A stretch of DNA of 64,000 nt from Mesorhizobium tianshanense. Its GTDB lineage: Bacteria; Pseudomonadota; Alphaproteobacteria; Rhizobiales; Rhizobiaceae. The position numbers and the translations under genes are program-made. Positions 22,891 through 31,283 of this stretch are shown here, one piece after another (position 1 is the stretch's first letter; every line of letters begins with the position of its first letter). The notes beneath the pieces are model-generated. The model saw nothing but the letters and a program-made list of their open reading frames with translations. It searched no databases and was not told the origin of the DNA. The stretch covers positions 42,203 through 106,202 of the forward strand of contig NZ_VLKT01000028.1 in the NCBI RefSeq assembly GCF_007830515.1. The letters run 5' to 3'.

Positions 22891-25181
22891 ACTTTCAACC
22901 CCGCCGCTGCGTCGCGTTCGGCCAGCCGGTAGATCTGGTCGCGGCCCGGCAGATAGGGATCCGGCCATTTGACGCCGCGGTCGCCGAGCGTGACAGCCGC
23001 ATGCAGCGTCCAGTAAGGATCGGCCAGATGCGGCCTTGCCATCGCGACGAGATCGGCACGGCCGGCCATCAGGATCGAATTGACATGGTCCGGCTCGTAG
23101 ATGTTGCCGACCGCCATGGTCGCCATGCCGACCTCGTTGCGGATGCGGTCGGAGAACGGCGTCTGGAACATGCGGCCATACACCGGTTTTGCCTCGGCCG
23201 AGGTCTGGCCCGCCGACACGTCGCAGATGTCGACGCCGGCCTCATGCAAGAGCCGCGCGATCTCGACCGCATCGGCCGGCGTCACGCCTTCGATGCCGAC
23301 CCAGTCATTGGCCGAGATGCGCATTGAAACAGGCTTTTCATCAGGCCAGGCGGCGCGCACCGCATGGAAGATTTCCAAGGGATAACGCATGCGGTTTTCG
23401 AGCGCGCCGCCATAGGCGTCCGTGCGCCGGTTGGTCAGCGGCGTGATGAAGGAGGACAGGAGATAGCCGTGCGCGGCGTGGATTTCGAGCATGTCGAAGC
23501 CGCAACGCACCGCCATCTCAGCCGAAGCGATGAACTGGTCGCGCACCAGATCCATGTCGGCGCGGTCCATTGCCTTCGGCATCTGGTTCTGCGACGACCA
23601 TGGTACCGAGGACGCCGCCATGACCGGCCAGTTGCCTGACGTCAGCGGCACGTCGTTTCCCTGCCAGCCGACCCGGGTCGACCCCTTGGCGCCCGAATGG
23701 CCGATCTGGGCGCAGATCTTCGCCTCGGTCTCGGTATGGACGAAATCGACCAGCCGTTTCCAGGCCACCTCATGTTCGGGCGCGTAGAACCCCGGGCAGC
23801 CTGGCGTGATGCGGCCTTCCGGACTGACGCAGGTCATCTCGATATAGACAAGCCCGGCGCCGCCCTTGGCTCGTTCGGCATAATGGGCGAAGTGCCAGTC
23901 GGTCGGGCAGCCGTCGACGGCCTTGTACTGCGCCATCGGCGAGACGACGATGCGGTTCTGCAGCGCCATGTCGCGCAGCCGGAACGGCGCGAACATCGGC
24001 GCGCGCCGGAGGCTGTTGTTGCCGGCGCCGGCCTGGCGCTGGAACCATTCTTCCGCGCCGGCCAGCCACTCGGCGTCGCGCAGCCGCAAATTCTCGTGGC
24101 TGATGCGCTGCGAACGTGTCAGCAGCGAATAGTTGAACTGCACCGGGTCGAGGCCGAGATAGCGCTCGACCTCCTCGAACCATTCGAGCGAATTGCGCGC
24201 CGCCGATTGCAGCTTCAGCACTTCGGTGCGGCGGGCGTCTTCATATTTGCGGAAGGCGGCTTCGAGGTCGGGCTCTGACTCGACATAGTCGGCCAATGCC
24301 ACCGCGCTTTCCAGCGCCAGCTTCGTGCCCGAGCCGATCGAGAAATGCGCGCTCGCCGCCGCGTCGCCCATCAGCGCCAGGTTCCTGTAGGACCAGCGCT
24401 CGCACAGCACGCGCGGGAAATTGATCCAGGCCGATCCGCGGATATGGTTGGCGTTGGTCATCAGCGCGTGGCCGCCGAGATGCTTGGCGAAGATCCGTTC
24501 GCAGACGGCGATCGATTCCGGCTGCGTCATCGTGCCGAAGCCGAAGCGCTCCCAGGTCTGCTCGCTGCATTCGACGATGAAGGTCGCGGTATCCTTGTCG
24601 AACTGGTAGGCATGCGCCCACACCCAGCCATGCTCCGTCTTCTCGAAGATGAAGGTGAAGGCGTCGTCGAATTTTTGGCTTGTGCCGAGCCAGACGAACT
24701 TGCATTTGCGGGTGTCGATGTCTGGCTTGAACACGTCGACGAAAGCGCCCCGTGCCTTCGAGTTCAGACCGTCGGCGGCGACCACCAGATCGTGGCTCCC
24801 CATGTAGGGTTTGGGATCGTCGATGTCGGTTTCGAAGACCAGCCTGACGCCAAGTTCGCGCGCCCGCCGCTGCAAAAGGATGAGCAGCCGCTTGCGGCCG
24901 ATGCCGCAAAAGCCGTGGCCGGTCGAGACCGTGCGCACGCCGTCATGGATGACGGCGATGTCGTCCCAATAGGCGAAATGCTTCCTGATCCAGACCGCGC
25001 TGACCGGGTCGTTCCTGGTTAGATTGTCGAGCGTTTCGGCCGACAGCACGACGCCCCAGCCAAATGTGTCGTCGGCGCGGTTGCGCTCGAACACCGTCAC
25101 CTCGTGGGCGGCGTCCCTGAGCTTCATCGAAATGGCAAAGTAGAGGCCGGCTGGCCCGCCGCCGAGAACCGCAACCTTCAT
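22887..25181 (-). CDS. Bifunctional 2-aminobenzoyl-CoA monooxygenase/reductase or salicylyl-CoA 5-hydroxylase
   Basis: A 764-residue two-domain flavoprotein. Residues 1 to about 385 form an aromatic-hydroxylase-type FAD domain: GGGPAG dinucleotide motif at residues 8-13, DG in VVAADGLNSK, and the GD motif in LALMGDAAASAHFSIGSG. Residues about 395-764 form an old-yellow-enzyme (FMN) domain: FAPFRLRDMALQNRIVVSPM, HSGAKGS and DMLEIHAAHGYLLSSFITPLTNRRTD. This architecture is that of Azoarcus 2-aminobenzoyl-CoA monooxygenase/reductase, which hydroxylates and then reduces the CoA-activated ring; related proteins are annotated salicylyl-CoA hydroxylase. It is the first gene of the SDR-MarR-hydratase-dehydrogenase-RidA operon. 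No CoA ligase is encoded nearby. Confidence 0.9.
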   Translation of the reverse strand: MKVAVLGGGPAGLYFAISMKLRDAAHEVTVFERNRADDTFGWGVVLSAETLDNLTRNDPVSAVWIRKHFAYWDDIAVIHDGVRTVSTGHGFCGIGRKRLLILLQRRARELGVRLVFETDIDDPKPYMGSHDLVVAADGLNSKARGAFVDVFKPDIDTRKCKFVWLGTSQKFDDAFTFIFEKTEHGWVWAHAYQFDKDTATFIVECSEQTWERFGFGTMTQPESIAVCERIFAKHLGGHALMTNANHIRGSAWINFPRVLCERWSYRNLALMGDAAASAHFSIGSGTKLALESAVALADYVESEPDLEAAFRKYEDARRTEVLKLQSAARNSLEWFEEVERYLGLDPVQFNYSLLTRSQRISHENLRLRDAEWLAGAEEWFQRQAGAGNNSLRRAPMFAPFRLRDMALQNRIVVSPMAQYKAVDGCPTDWHFAHYAERAKGGAGLVYIEMTCVSPEGRITPGCPGFYAPEHEVAWKRLVDFVHTETEAKICAQIGHSGAKGSTRVGWQGNDVPLTSGNWPVMAASSVPWSSQNQMPKAMDRADMDLVRDQFIASAEMAVRCGFDMLEIHAAHGYLLSSFITPLTNRRTDAYGGALENRMRYPLEIFHAVRAAWPDEKPVSMRISANDWVGIEGVTPADAVEIARLLHEAGVDICDVSAGQTSAEAKPVYGRMFQTPFSDRIRNEVGMATMAVGNIYEPDHVNSILMAGRADLVAMARPHLADPYWTLHAAVTLGDRGVKWPDPYLPGRDQIYRLAERDAAAGLKV

Positions 25182-25237
25182 GCGTGCGATCTCCTCTTCG
25201 CTTATTATTCGCCAGTATCGCCCCTGAGGTAAATTAT

Positions 25238-25263
25238 TTCAAGCTTGAAGTTTCATAATTGAA
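25238..25263. promoter_or_regulatory. Twin palindromes, candidate MarR operators of the aminobenzoyl-CoA operon
   Basis: TTCAAGCTTGAA (25238-25249, perfect) and TTCATAATTGAA (25252-25263) are both TTCA-N4-TGAA, start-to-start 14 bp, embedded in an AT-rich stretch 57-82 bp before the monooxygenase start codon. A MarR gene lies within the downstream operon. Confidence 0.6.
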
Positions 25264-25325
25264 GCGATCCATCCTGACGCCTTTCGCGTGCCTGCAGTCA
25301 GACCCGCAAGCACGCGCTTGCCGGA

Positions 25326-25925
25326 TCATTTTTCCGGGGTCTTCGGGCTCCACAGCACCGTTTCCGCGTCCTTTTCATAGGCCATGCCGTCGGGATAGCT
25401 GATCGCTTCCAGCTGCAGGCCCCAGGGCGCCTGGAAATAGAGGATGGTCTGGCCGGCGGCCGGCCCTTCGGTAACCGGCAGCGGTCCCATTCGCGTCTTG
25501 ACGCCCTTTTCATCGAGATAGGCTTTCGCCGCGGTGATATCGTCGACATAGAAGGCGATGTGGAAGCCGCCAATGTCGCTGTTACGGGCCTGCAGGTCCC
25601 TCTGGTCCGGCGCCGTGTATTTGAACAGCTCAATGTTCGACCCGTGGCCGCAGCGGACCAGGGTGATTTCCTCGATCACCGCCTTGGGGTCTACGCCCAG
25701 CAGATCCTGCATGAACGTACCCTTGTCGTCGGCGAACGGGCCGAAGGACATAGCCTTCTTGCAGCCGACGACCTCGGTGAAGAAGTCGATGGCCTGCTTC
25801 ATGTCGGGCACCGTAACCCCGGTGTGATCGTGCCCGCGCATGCCGGGAATGGAGTCGGCGGAAGCGGTGCCGATGCTGGCCAGGACGGCGGTCGCAAGCG
25901 TTGCGTTTCGGATTGCGTTCTTCAT
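25326..25925 (-). CDS. VOC-superfamily (glyoxalase-fold) protein with an export signal
   Basis: A 199-residue protein. The start at 25925 gives a signal peptide (MKNAIRNATLATAVLASIGTASA, then DS), followed by paired beta-alpha-beta-beta-beta modules: HDHTGVTVPDMKQAIDFFTEVVGCK, GGFHIAFYVDDITAAKAYL and FQAPWGLQLEAISYP. His and Glu in these strands could bind a metal as in other VOC enzymes. GAGAGG precedes the chosen ATG. Export is unusual for the family. It lies 99 bp beyond the last ATPase gene of the adjacent ABC operon on the same strand and may be its last cistron. Confidence 0.8.
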   Translation of the reverse strand: MKNAIRNATLATAVLASIGTASADSIPGMRGHDHTGVTVPDMKQAIDFFTEVVGCKKAMSFGPFADDKGTFMQDLLGVDPKAVIEEITLVRCGHGSNIELFKYTAPDQRDLQARNSDIGGFHIAFYVDDITAAKAYLDEKGVKTRMGPLPVTEGPAAGQTILYFQAPWGLQLEAISYPDGMAYEKDAETVLWSPKTPEK

Positions 25926-26024
25926 CTCAGTCATCCTCTCGCGGGACAATTGTGACTTGCCGGGCGCACGCCCGAGGCCCGCTCTTCGGCGTGCGAATGA
26001 TACTGACGATCCTTGCGGCCGCTT

Positions 26025-26855
26025 TCATGGCGACGTCTTCGCCGCGGACAGCAGCCAGTCGGCATCGATCTCAGGCAGCGGAATGGCGGCGAGGAGATCG
26101 CGCGTGTAGGCCTGTTGCGGGTTGTCGAACAAAGCGTCGGTGGCGCTGGCTTCGACGATCGCGCCTTCGCGCATGACGATCACCTGCTGGCACAATCGTC
26201 GGATTACCGACAGATCATGGCTGATGAAGGCGACGGTCAGGCCCATTTCGGCCGCCAGCCTTTCCAGCAGCGTCAGGATCTGCGCCTGGGTCGATACGTC
26301 GAGGCCGGAGATGATCTCGTCGGCCAGCACGAATTTCGGCGACAGCGCCAGCGCCCGGGCAATGCCGACACGCTGGCGCTGGCCGCCAGACAGTTCGTGG
26401 CGGTAGCGGCTGGCGAAACTTTGCGGCAGGCCGACGCGCTGCAGCGCCTCGGCGACACGCCCCTTGAGATTGTCGCCAAACCCGTTTTGCCTGAGGGGGG
26501 CGGCGATGATACTGAAAATCGTGCGGCGCGGATTGAGCGACGACATCGGATCCTGGAAGATCATCTGCAGGTTGCGGCGCAGAGGCCTGAGTTCCGCCTC
26601 AGGCAGATGCGTGATGTCGCGGCCGTCGAAAATAATGCTGCCGTCGCTCGGCTCCAAGAGGCGCACCAGGGCGCGGCCGAGCGTCGATTTGCCCGACCCG
26701 GATTCGCCGACGATACCGGTCACCGAGCCCCTGGGGAGGTCGAAGTCCAGCCCTTTCAGGATCTCGGCCATCGGCGCCCGGCCGATCAGCGGCTTGCGCG
26801 TCATGTCGGGTAGCGCGACCTTCAGCCCGCGCACGGAAAACAGCGGCTCAGCCAT
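26025..26855 (-). CDS. Peptide/opine-type ABC transporter ATP-binding protein (F subunit)
   Basis: A 276-residue ATPase. Walker A is GESGSGKST, the Q-loop region MIFQDPMSSLNPRRT, the signature LSGGQRQRVGIARALALS, and the switch His is in FISHDLS. Walker B reads FVLADEIISGLDVS, with Ile-Ile-Ser-Gly where DEP.SALD is usual, so the D-loop neighbourhood is slightly divergent. It overlaps the preceding ATPase gene by 8 bp. Confidence 0.9.
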   Translation of the reverse strand: MAEPLFSVRGLKVALPDMTRKPLIGRAPMAEILKGLDFDLPRGSVTGIVGESGSGKSTLGRALVRLLEPSDGSIIFDGRDITHLPEAELRPLRRNLQMIFQDPMSSLNPRRTIFSIIAAPLRQNGFGDNLKGRVAEALQRVGLPQSFASRYRHELSGGQRQRVGIARALALSPKFVLADEIISGLDVSTQAQILTLLERLAAEMGLTVAFISHDLSVIRRLCQQVIVMREGAIVEASATDALFDNPQQAYTRDLLAAIPLPEIDADWLLSAAKTSP

Positions 26856-27738
26856 GTGGCCGCCTCCAGGCCTGGTCGGCAGCGGCGATTTCCGAGGCCA
26901 GTCCGGCCAGCACCGCCTCGTCCACCGGTTTCAGCGAGGCGAACGGGTTGGTGTAGCGCGGTGTCGCCGCCATCAACGCCCGCGTATAGGGGTGCTGCGG
27001 CGAAGCGAATAACGCCGCCGTTTCGGCCTCCTCCACCACCTTGCCGGCATAGAGCACCGACACTTTCTGGCTGATCTTGGCGACGACGCCGAGATCATGG
27101 GTGACGAACAGGATCGCCGTGCCGTGCTCGCGCTGCAATTGCGCGATCAGCCGCAGGATCTGCTTCTGCACGGTCACGTCGAGCGCCGTGGTCGGTTCGT
27201 CGGCGACGATCAGCCTTGGCTCGGCGGCGAAAGCGGCGGCGATCAGCACGCGCTGGCGCATGCCGCCGGAAAGTTCGTGCGGATAGCTTTTGGTGACACG
27301 GTCCGGATCGCGGATCTGCACCTCGTCGAGCAATTGGCGGATACGGATGTCGGCTCGCTGTCCACTCCAGCCGAGGATGCGCACCAGCCGGTCGGTCATC
27401 TGCGGGCCGATGCGGCGCGACGGGTTGAGCGCGGTCAGCGGATCCTGCGGGATCAGCGCGGTGCGGGCGCCCATCAGCGTCCGCCTTGCCTTTGGCTGAA
27501 GCCGGCCGAGATCCTCGCCCTCGAGCAGTATGTCGCCTTCGACGATGCGCACGCTGGGCGGCAGCACGCCGAGCACCGCCTTGCCGATCATCGTCTTGCC
27601 GGCGCCGCTCTCGCCGACCAGCGCGCGGACCTCGCCGGGTTGAACGGAGAGCGACACCGAACGCAGCACGCGGACGCCATTCGGCAGCACGGCGCTCAAG
27701 GACCGGATGTCGAGGCAAGGGTTCACAGCCGCGTTCAT
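26848..27738 (-). CDS. Peptide/opine-type ABC transporter ATP-binding protein (D subunit)
   Basis: A 296-residue ATPase with Walker A GESGAGKTM, Q-loop region ALIPQDPLTALNP, signature LSGGMRQRVLIAAAF, Walker B LIVADEPTTALDV and the switch His in FVTHDLG. The ATG at 27738 overlaps the permease stop (ATGA), proving the start well enough; a much longer frame upstream is a shadow of the permease gene. It pairs with the next ATPase. Confidence 0.9.
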   Translation of the reverse strand: MNAAVNPCLDIRSLSAVLPNGVRVLRSVSLSVQPGEVRALVGESGAGKTMIGKAVLGVLPPSVRIVEGDILLEGEDLGRLQPKARRTLMGARTALIPQDPLTALNPSRRIGPQMTDRLVRILGWSGQRADIRIRQLLDEVQIRDPDRVTKSYPHELSGGMRQRVLIAAAFAAEPRLIVADEPTTALDVTVQKQILRLIAQLQREHGTAILFVTHDLGVVAKISQKVSVLYAGKVVEEAETAALFASPQHPYTRALMAATPRYTNPFASLKPVDEAVLAGLASEIAAADQAWRRPHG

Positions 27739-28583
27739 CGCAACACCGGATCGAAGCGTGCCTTCAGCCCCTCGCCGAACTGGCTGAATGACAGCACCGT
27801 CAGGATCAGCGTGATCAGCGGAAACACCAGCACCCACCACGCCTGATGGATCGACAGCCGGCCCTCGGCGATGATGCCGCCCCAGGTCGGATCGTCGGTC
27901 GAGATCGACAGATTGACGAAGGACAGGATTGCTTCGACGATGACGGCAATGCCCATTTCGAGCGACAGCAGCGCCACGATCGACGGCACCACATTGGGCA
28001 GCACTTCGCGCAGCATGATGCCGATGCGGCCATAGCCGGCGATGCGGGCGTTCTCGACATAGTCCATGCGCGCCTGGCCCATGGTCTCGGCGCGGATCAC
28101 CCGGCAGAAGCGCGTCCAGTCGATGACGGCGATGGCAATGATGACCGAGCTCAAGCCCGTGCCGAGCACGGCGACCAGCAGGATGGCGAACAGCACCGGC
28201 GGAAACGCCATCCAGACATCGACGACGCGCGAGATGATGCGATCGGCCCAGCCGCCGAAATAGCCTGATATCAGCCCGAGCGTCGAGCCGACCAGGCAGG
28301 CGGCCAAGGCCGCCGCGAAGGCGACGACGAAGGCGATGCGGGCGCCGAAGATGAGCCGCGACAGCAGATCGCGGCCGAGGCTGTCGGTGCCGAGCCAGAA
28401 GCCCGGTTCGGAACCGCTCATCCAGAAGGGCGGCAGGCGTTCGAACATCAGATCCTGCGCCAGCGGATCCTGCGGTGCCACCAGCGGCGCGAAGAGCGCG
28501 GCAAGCAAAGCCAGCAGCAGCCAGCCGCCGGCAAGCCATAGTTTTGCGCCCGAACCATGTCGTGAGATGCGGCCGTCATCCAT
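27735..28583 (-). CDS. Peptide/opine-type ABC transporter permease (C subunit)
   Basis: A 282-residue DppC-type permease: one N-terminal membrane segment, APLVAPQDPLAQD, then FWLGTDSLGRDLLSRLIFGARIAF, and an EAA loop DYVENARIAGYGRIGIMLREVLPNVVPSI. ATG at 28583 overlaps the B-permease stop by 8 bp. Confidence 0.9.
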   Translation of the reverse strand: MDDGRISRHGSGAKLWLAGGWLLLALLAALFAPLVAPQDPLAQDLMFERLPPFWMSGSEPGFWLGTDSLGRDLLSRLIFGARIAFVVAFAAALAACLVGSTLGLISGYFGGWADRIISRVVDVWMAFPPVLFAILLVAVLGTGLSSVIIAIAVIDWTRFCRVIRAETMGQARMDYVENARIAGYGRIGIMLREVLPNVVPSIVALLSLEMGIAVIVEAILSFVNLSISTDDPTWGGIIAEGRLSIHQAWWVLVFPLITLILTVLSFSQFGEGLKARFDPVLR

Positions 28584-29583
28584 GGCGCAGCCTCGGATTG
28601 AGCACCGCATACGTCATGTCGACGGCAAGGTTGATCAGCACGAACAGCAGCGCGAAGACCAGCACGATGCCTTGGATCAGCGGCAGGTCGCGGTTGATGA
28701 CGGCGTCGATCGCCATATTGCCGAGACCTTCATAGGAAAACAGCCGCTCGACGATGACCGTGCCGCCGATCAGGAAGGTGAATTGCACGCCAACCAGGGT
28801 AAGCGTCGGCAGCGCGGCGTTCTTCAGCGCTTCGCGCAAAATGACCTGCGTTTCCGAAAAGCCCTTCACCCGCGCCAGCACGACGTAATCGAGGTCGAGC
28901 ACTTCCTTCAGCGACTGTTTCAGCAACTGCGAGATGATCGCGGCGAGCGGCAGCGCCAGGGCCACGGCCGGCATCAGCATGTGCCCGAGTAGGTCCTTGG
29001 TCAGGTCGAAGCGCAGCCGCACCAGGCTCTCGAACAGATAGAACTGGGTGACGAAGGGCAGGTCGAGCTGCGGCGACACCCGGCCGGAAATGTCGAACAC
29101 CGGCATCAGCACGCCGAACAGCAGGATCAGCACAAGGCCCCACAGGAAGTCGGGAATGGAAAGGGCGGCACCGCTGGCGATATCGATGCCGGCCTCGACC
29201 GCGGTGCCGCGTTCGCGCGCGCCGAGGATCGCCGTCGTGCCGCCGATCGCCAGCGCCATCAGCAGCGCGACGATGGCAAGCTCCAATGTCGCCGGCAGCC
29301 GGTTGAAGACCAGCCCCAGAACATCCTGCCGGAGAGAGATCGAGGTGCCGAAATCGCCTCTGACGACGCCGGCCAGCCAGATGAAGAACTGCTCGACGAT
29401 GGTCTTGTCGAGCCCATAAAGCGCCCGCAGCCGGGCGATGTCGGCATCGGTGGCGCCGGGCGGCAGCATCATCGCGATCGGGTCACCGGGCGCGACGCGG
29501 ATCACGACGAAGACGACGACGGCCACGCCGAACAGCGTGATCGCCATCGTCAAAAGGCGGATCAGGAATCTTTGCAGCAGCAT
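28576..29583 (-). CDS. Peptide/opine-type ABC transporter permease (B subunit)
   Basis: A 335-residue DppB-type permease starting MLLQRFLIRLLTMAITLFGVA, with RVAPGDPIAMMLPPGATD and the EAA loop DYVVLARVKGFSETQVILREALKNA. The ATG at 29583 is preceded by AGGCG. It is separated from the binding-protein gene by 71 bp containing a perfect 11-bp hairpin. Confidence 0.9.
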   Translation of the reverse strand: MLLQRFLIRLLTMAITLFGVAVVVFVVIRVAPGDPIAMMLPPGATDADIARLRALYGLDKTIVEQFFIWLAGVVRGDFGTSISLRQDVLGLVFNRLPATLELAIVALLMALAIGGTTAILGARERGTAVEAGIDIASGAALSIPDFLWGLVLILLFGVLMPVFDISGRVSPQLDLPFVTQFYLFESLVRLRFDLTKDLLGHMLMPAVALALPLAAIISQLLKQSLKEVLDLDYVVLARVKGFSETQVILREALKNAALPTLTLVGVQFTFLIGGTVIVERLFSYEGLGNMAIDAVINRDLPLIQGIVLVFALLFVLINLAVDMTYAVLNPRLRHG

Positions 29584-29610
29584 GGTCGCCTGTATGCCTG
29601 GCGGAAAGAT

Positions 29611-29636
29611 GCGCGCCGTCATTGCTGACGGCGCGC
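29611..29636 (-). other. Intercistronic hairpin with a GCAA tetraloop
   Basis: On the minus-strand transcript GCGCGCCGTCA-GCAA-TGACGGCGCGC forms a perfect 11-bp stem closed by a GNRA-type tetraloop, 18 bases after the binding-protein stop codon. Such structures usually protect the upstream mRNA or reduce downstream expression. No U-run follows. Confidence 0.75.
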
Positions 29637-29654
29637 GGCAATCCCGGACCGATG

Positions 29655-31181
29655 TCAGGCCGGGGTCATCAGCGCCGGCAAAAGCGCGCCGGACACATTC
29701 TGCACGACGTTGACGCCCTTGGCATGCACGATCGGCTGCGCATACTGGATCAGCGGCAGCACATAGGCCTGTTCGGCGATGTACTTGTCGACAGCCTTCC
29801 AGCCGGCGATGCGCTTGGCCTCGTCCGCCTCGCCCCACAGCGGGTTGATCATGTCGATCAGATCCTGGCTGTCCCACACCGAATGCGGGCTCGGGCCATA
29901 GGTGGCAAAGCCGGTCGAGGTGGTCGGATCGCCGATGGCATTGCCCCAATTGTAGAAGGCGGCCGGCGCCAGCTTGTCGGCGGCGCGCAGTTCGTAGTGC
30001 TTGGCGATCTCGTAGACCTCGATCGTCGCCTCGATACCGACCTTGCGCCACATGCCGACGATCGCCTGGATCATCTCGTAGTCCTTGGGCTTGAAGCCCT
30101 TGGTCGTCTGGATCGTGAACTTGACCGGCTTCTCCGGCGAATAGCCGGAAGCGGCCAGCAATTCCTTGGCTTTTTCCGGATTGTGCTCGACCTTGATCGA
30201 CGCATCGTAGGCGGCGTATTCCGGCGTTTCCAGCGTGTCGATCGGCTGGCCGTAGCCGCGCAGCAGCCGATCGACGAGCAGTTTCTTGTCGACCGCCATC
30301 ACAGCTGCCTGACGGACATTCTTGTCCAGCATCGCGTCGATGTCGTTGAAGAAGATCATGCCGATGTCGGAAACATTCTTGCACGAGCCGGCAAGCCCGT
30401 CCTTGGCGATCAGCCGGTCATATTCCTCATAGGGGATTTCGAGCGTCACCTGCGAGGAACCGGACTCGATCTCGGCGACACGGCTCGCCGCGTCGGTGAC
30501 GAACTTGATCGTCACATTCTCGAAGGCCGGCTTGCCGCCCCAGTAGTTCGGGTTGGCCTTCAGCCGCAGGAAGGCGTTGCGCTCGAATTTGTCGACCATG
30601 TAGGGGCCGGTGCCGATCGGCGCCTTTTCGAAGTCCTCGGCGCCGACCTTCTCGTAATAGGCCTTCGGCATGATGTAGCCCGTCAGGAACGACATCCATT
30701 TGAACAGCGTCGGCTCGAAGGCGATGACGTCGCCGGTGATCTTGTTGCCGTCGATCTTGAAGTTGCCGATCTTCGACCAGACGAACTGGATCGGGTTGCC
30801 GGTCTCCACCTTGCCGGCGCGCTCCAGCGACCACACCACGTCCTCGGCGGTGAATGGCGAGCCATCATGCCAAGTGACGCCGTCGCGCACCGTCATCATG
30901 ATCTTGGTGCGGTCGTCGTTCCATCCCCATTCGGTCAGCAGGCCCGGCGCAAACGACAGGTCCGGCTTCTGCGGGATGAACTGGTCGAACACCGACTGGT
31001 AGAGGCCCTGGATGGTCGGGTTGACCGCCGAAGGCCCGGTGGTCGGGTCCCAGGACGGCAGGTTGACGTTGTAGGCGATGGTCAGTTCGCCGGCCGCCTT
31101 GGCTATCTGCGGCAGGCCGAGCGCCGTCGCGCCAAGTGCTGCCGCGCTATATCCGAGCAATTCTCGTCTGTTGAGTGTCAT
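29655..31181 (-). CDS. Peptide/opine-type ABC transporter substrate-binding protein (family 5)
   Basis: A 508-residue periplasmic binding protein. The N-terminus MTLNRRELLGYSAAALGATA is a twin-arginine-like signal with predicted cleavage after KAA. Family features are SWDPTTGPSAVNPTIQGLYQSVFD, VRDGVTWHDGSPFTAEDVVWSLER and PIGTGPYMVDKFERN. ATG at 31181 has GGGGAA upstream; 30 extra N-terminal residues in a longer frame are rejected. Family-5 proteins bind peptides, opines, nickel or glycosides; the catabolic context suggests an aromatic or conjugated amino compound, but this is inference. Confidence 0.9.
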   Translation of the reverse strand: MTLNRRELLGYSAAALGATALGLPQIAKAAGELTIAYNVNLPSWDPTTGPSAVNPTIQGLYQSVFDQFIPQKPDLSFAPGLLTEWGWNDDRTKIMMTVRDGVTWHDGSPFTAEDVVWSLERAGKVETGNPIQFVWSKIGNFKIDGNKITGDVIAFEPTLFKWMSFLTGYIMPKAYYEKVGAEDFEKAPIGTGPYMVDKFERNAFLRLKANPNYWGGKPAFENVTIKFVTDAASRVAEIESGSSQVTLEIPYEEYDRLIAKDGLAGSCKNVSDIGMIFFNDIDAMLDKNVRQAAVMAVDKKLLVDRLLRGYGQPIDTLETPEYAAYDASIKVEHNPEKAKELLAASGYSPEKPVKFTIQTTKGFKPKDYEMIQAIVGMWRKVGIEATIEVYEIAKHYELRAADKLAPAAFYNWGNAIGDPTTSTGFATYGPSPHSVWDSQDLIDMINPLWGEADEAKRIAGWKAVDKYIAEQAYVLPLIQYAQPIVHAKGVNVVQNVSGALLPALMTPA

Positions 31182-31283
31182 GGTCGTTCCCCTGTTGGTT
31201 TTGTCTGCGCGGCGTCGTTGTCGTTCTGTGGGTTCAGGCTCCCTGGGCAACCGCGCCTCGCCCATTCGCAAGTCTCTTGAATC

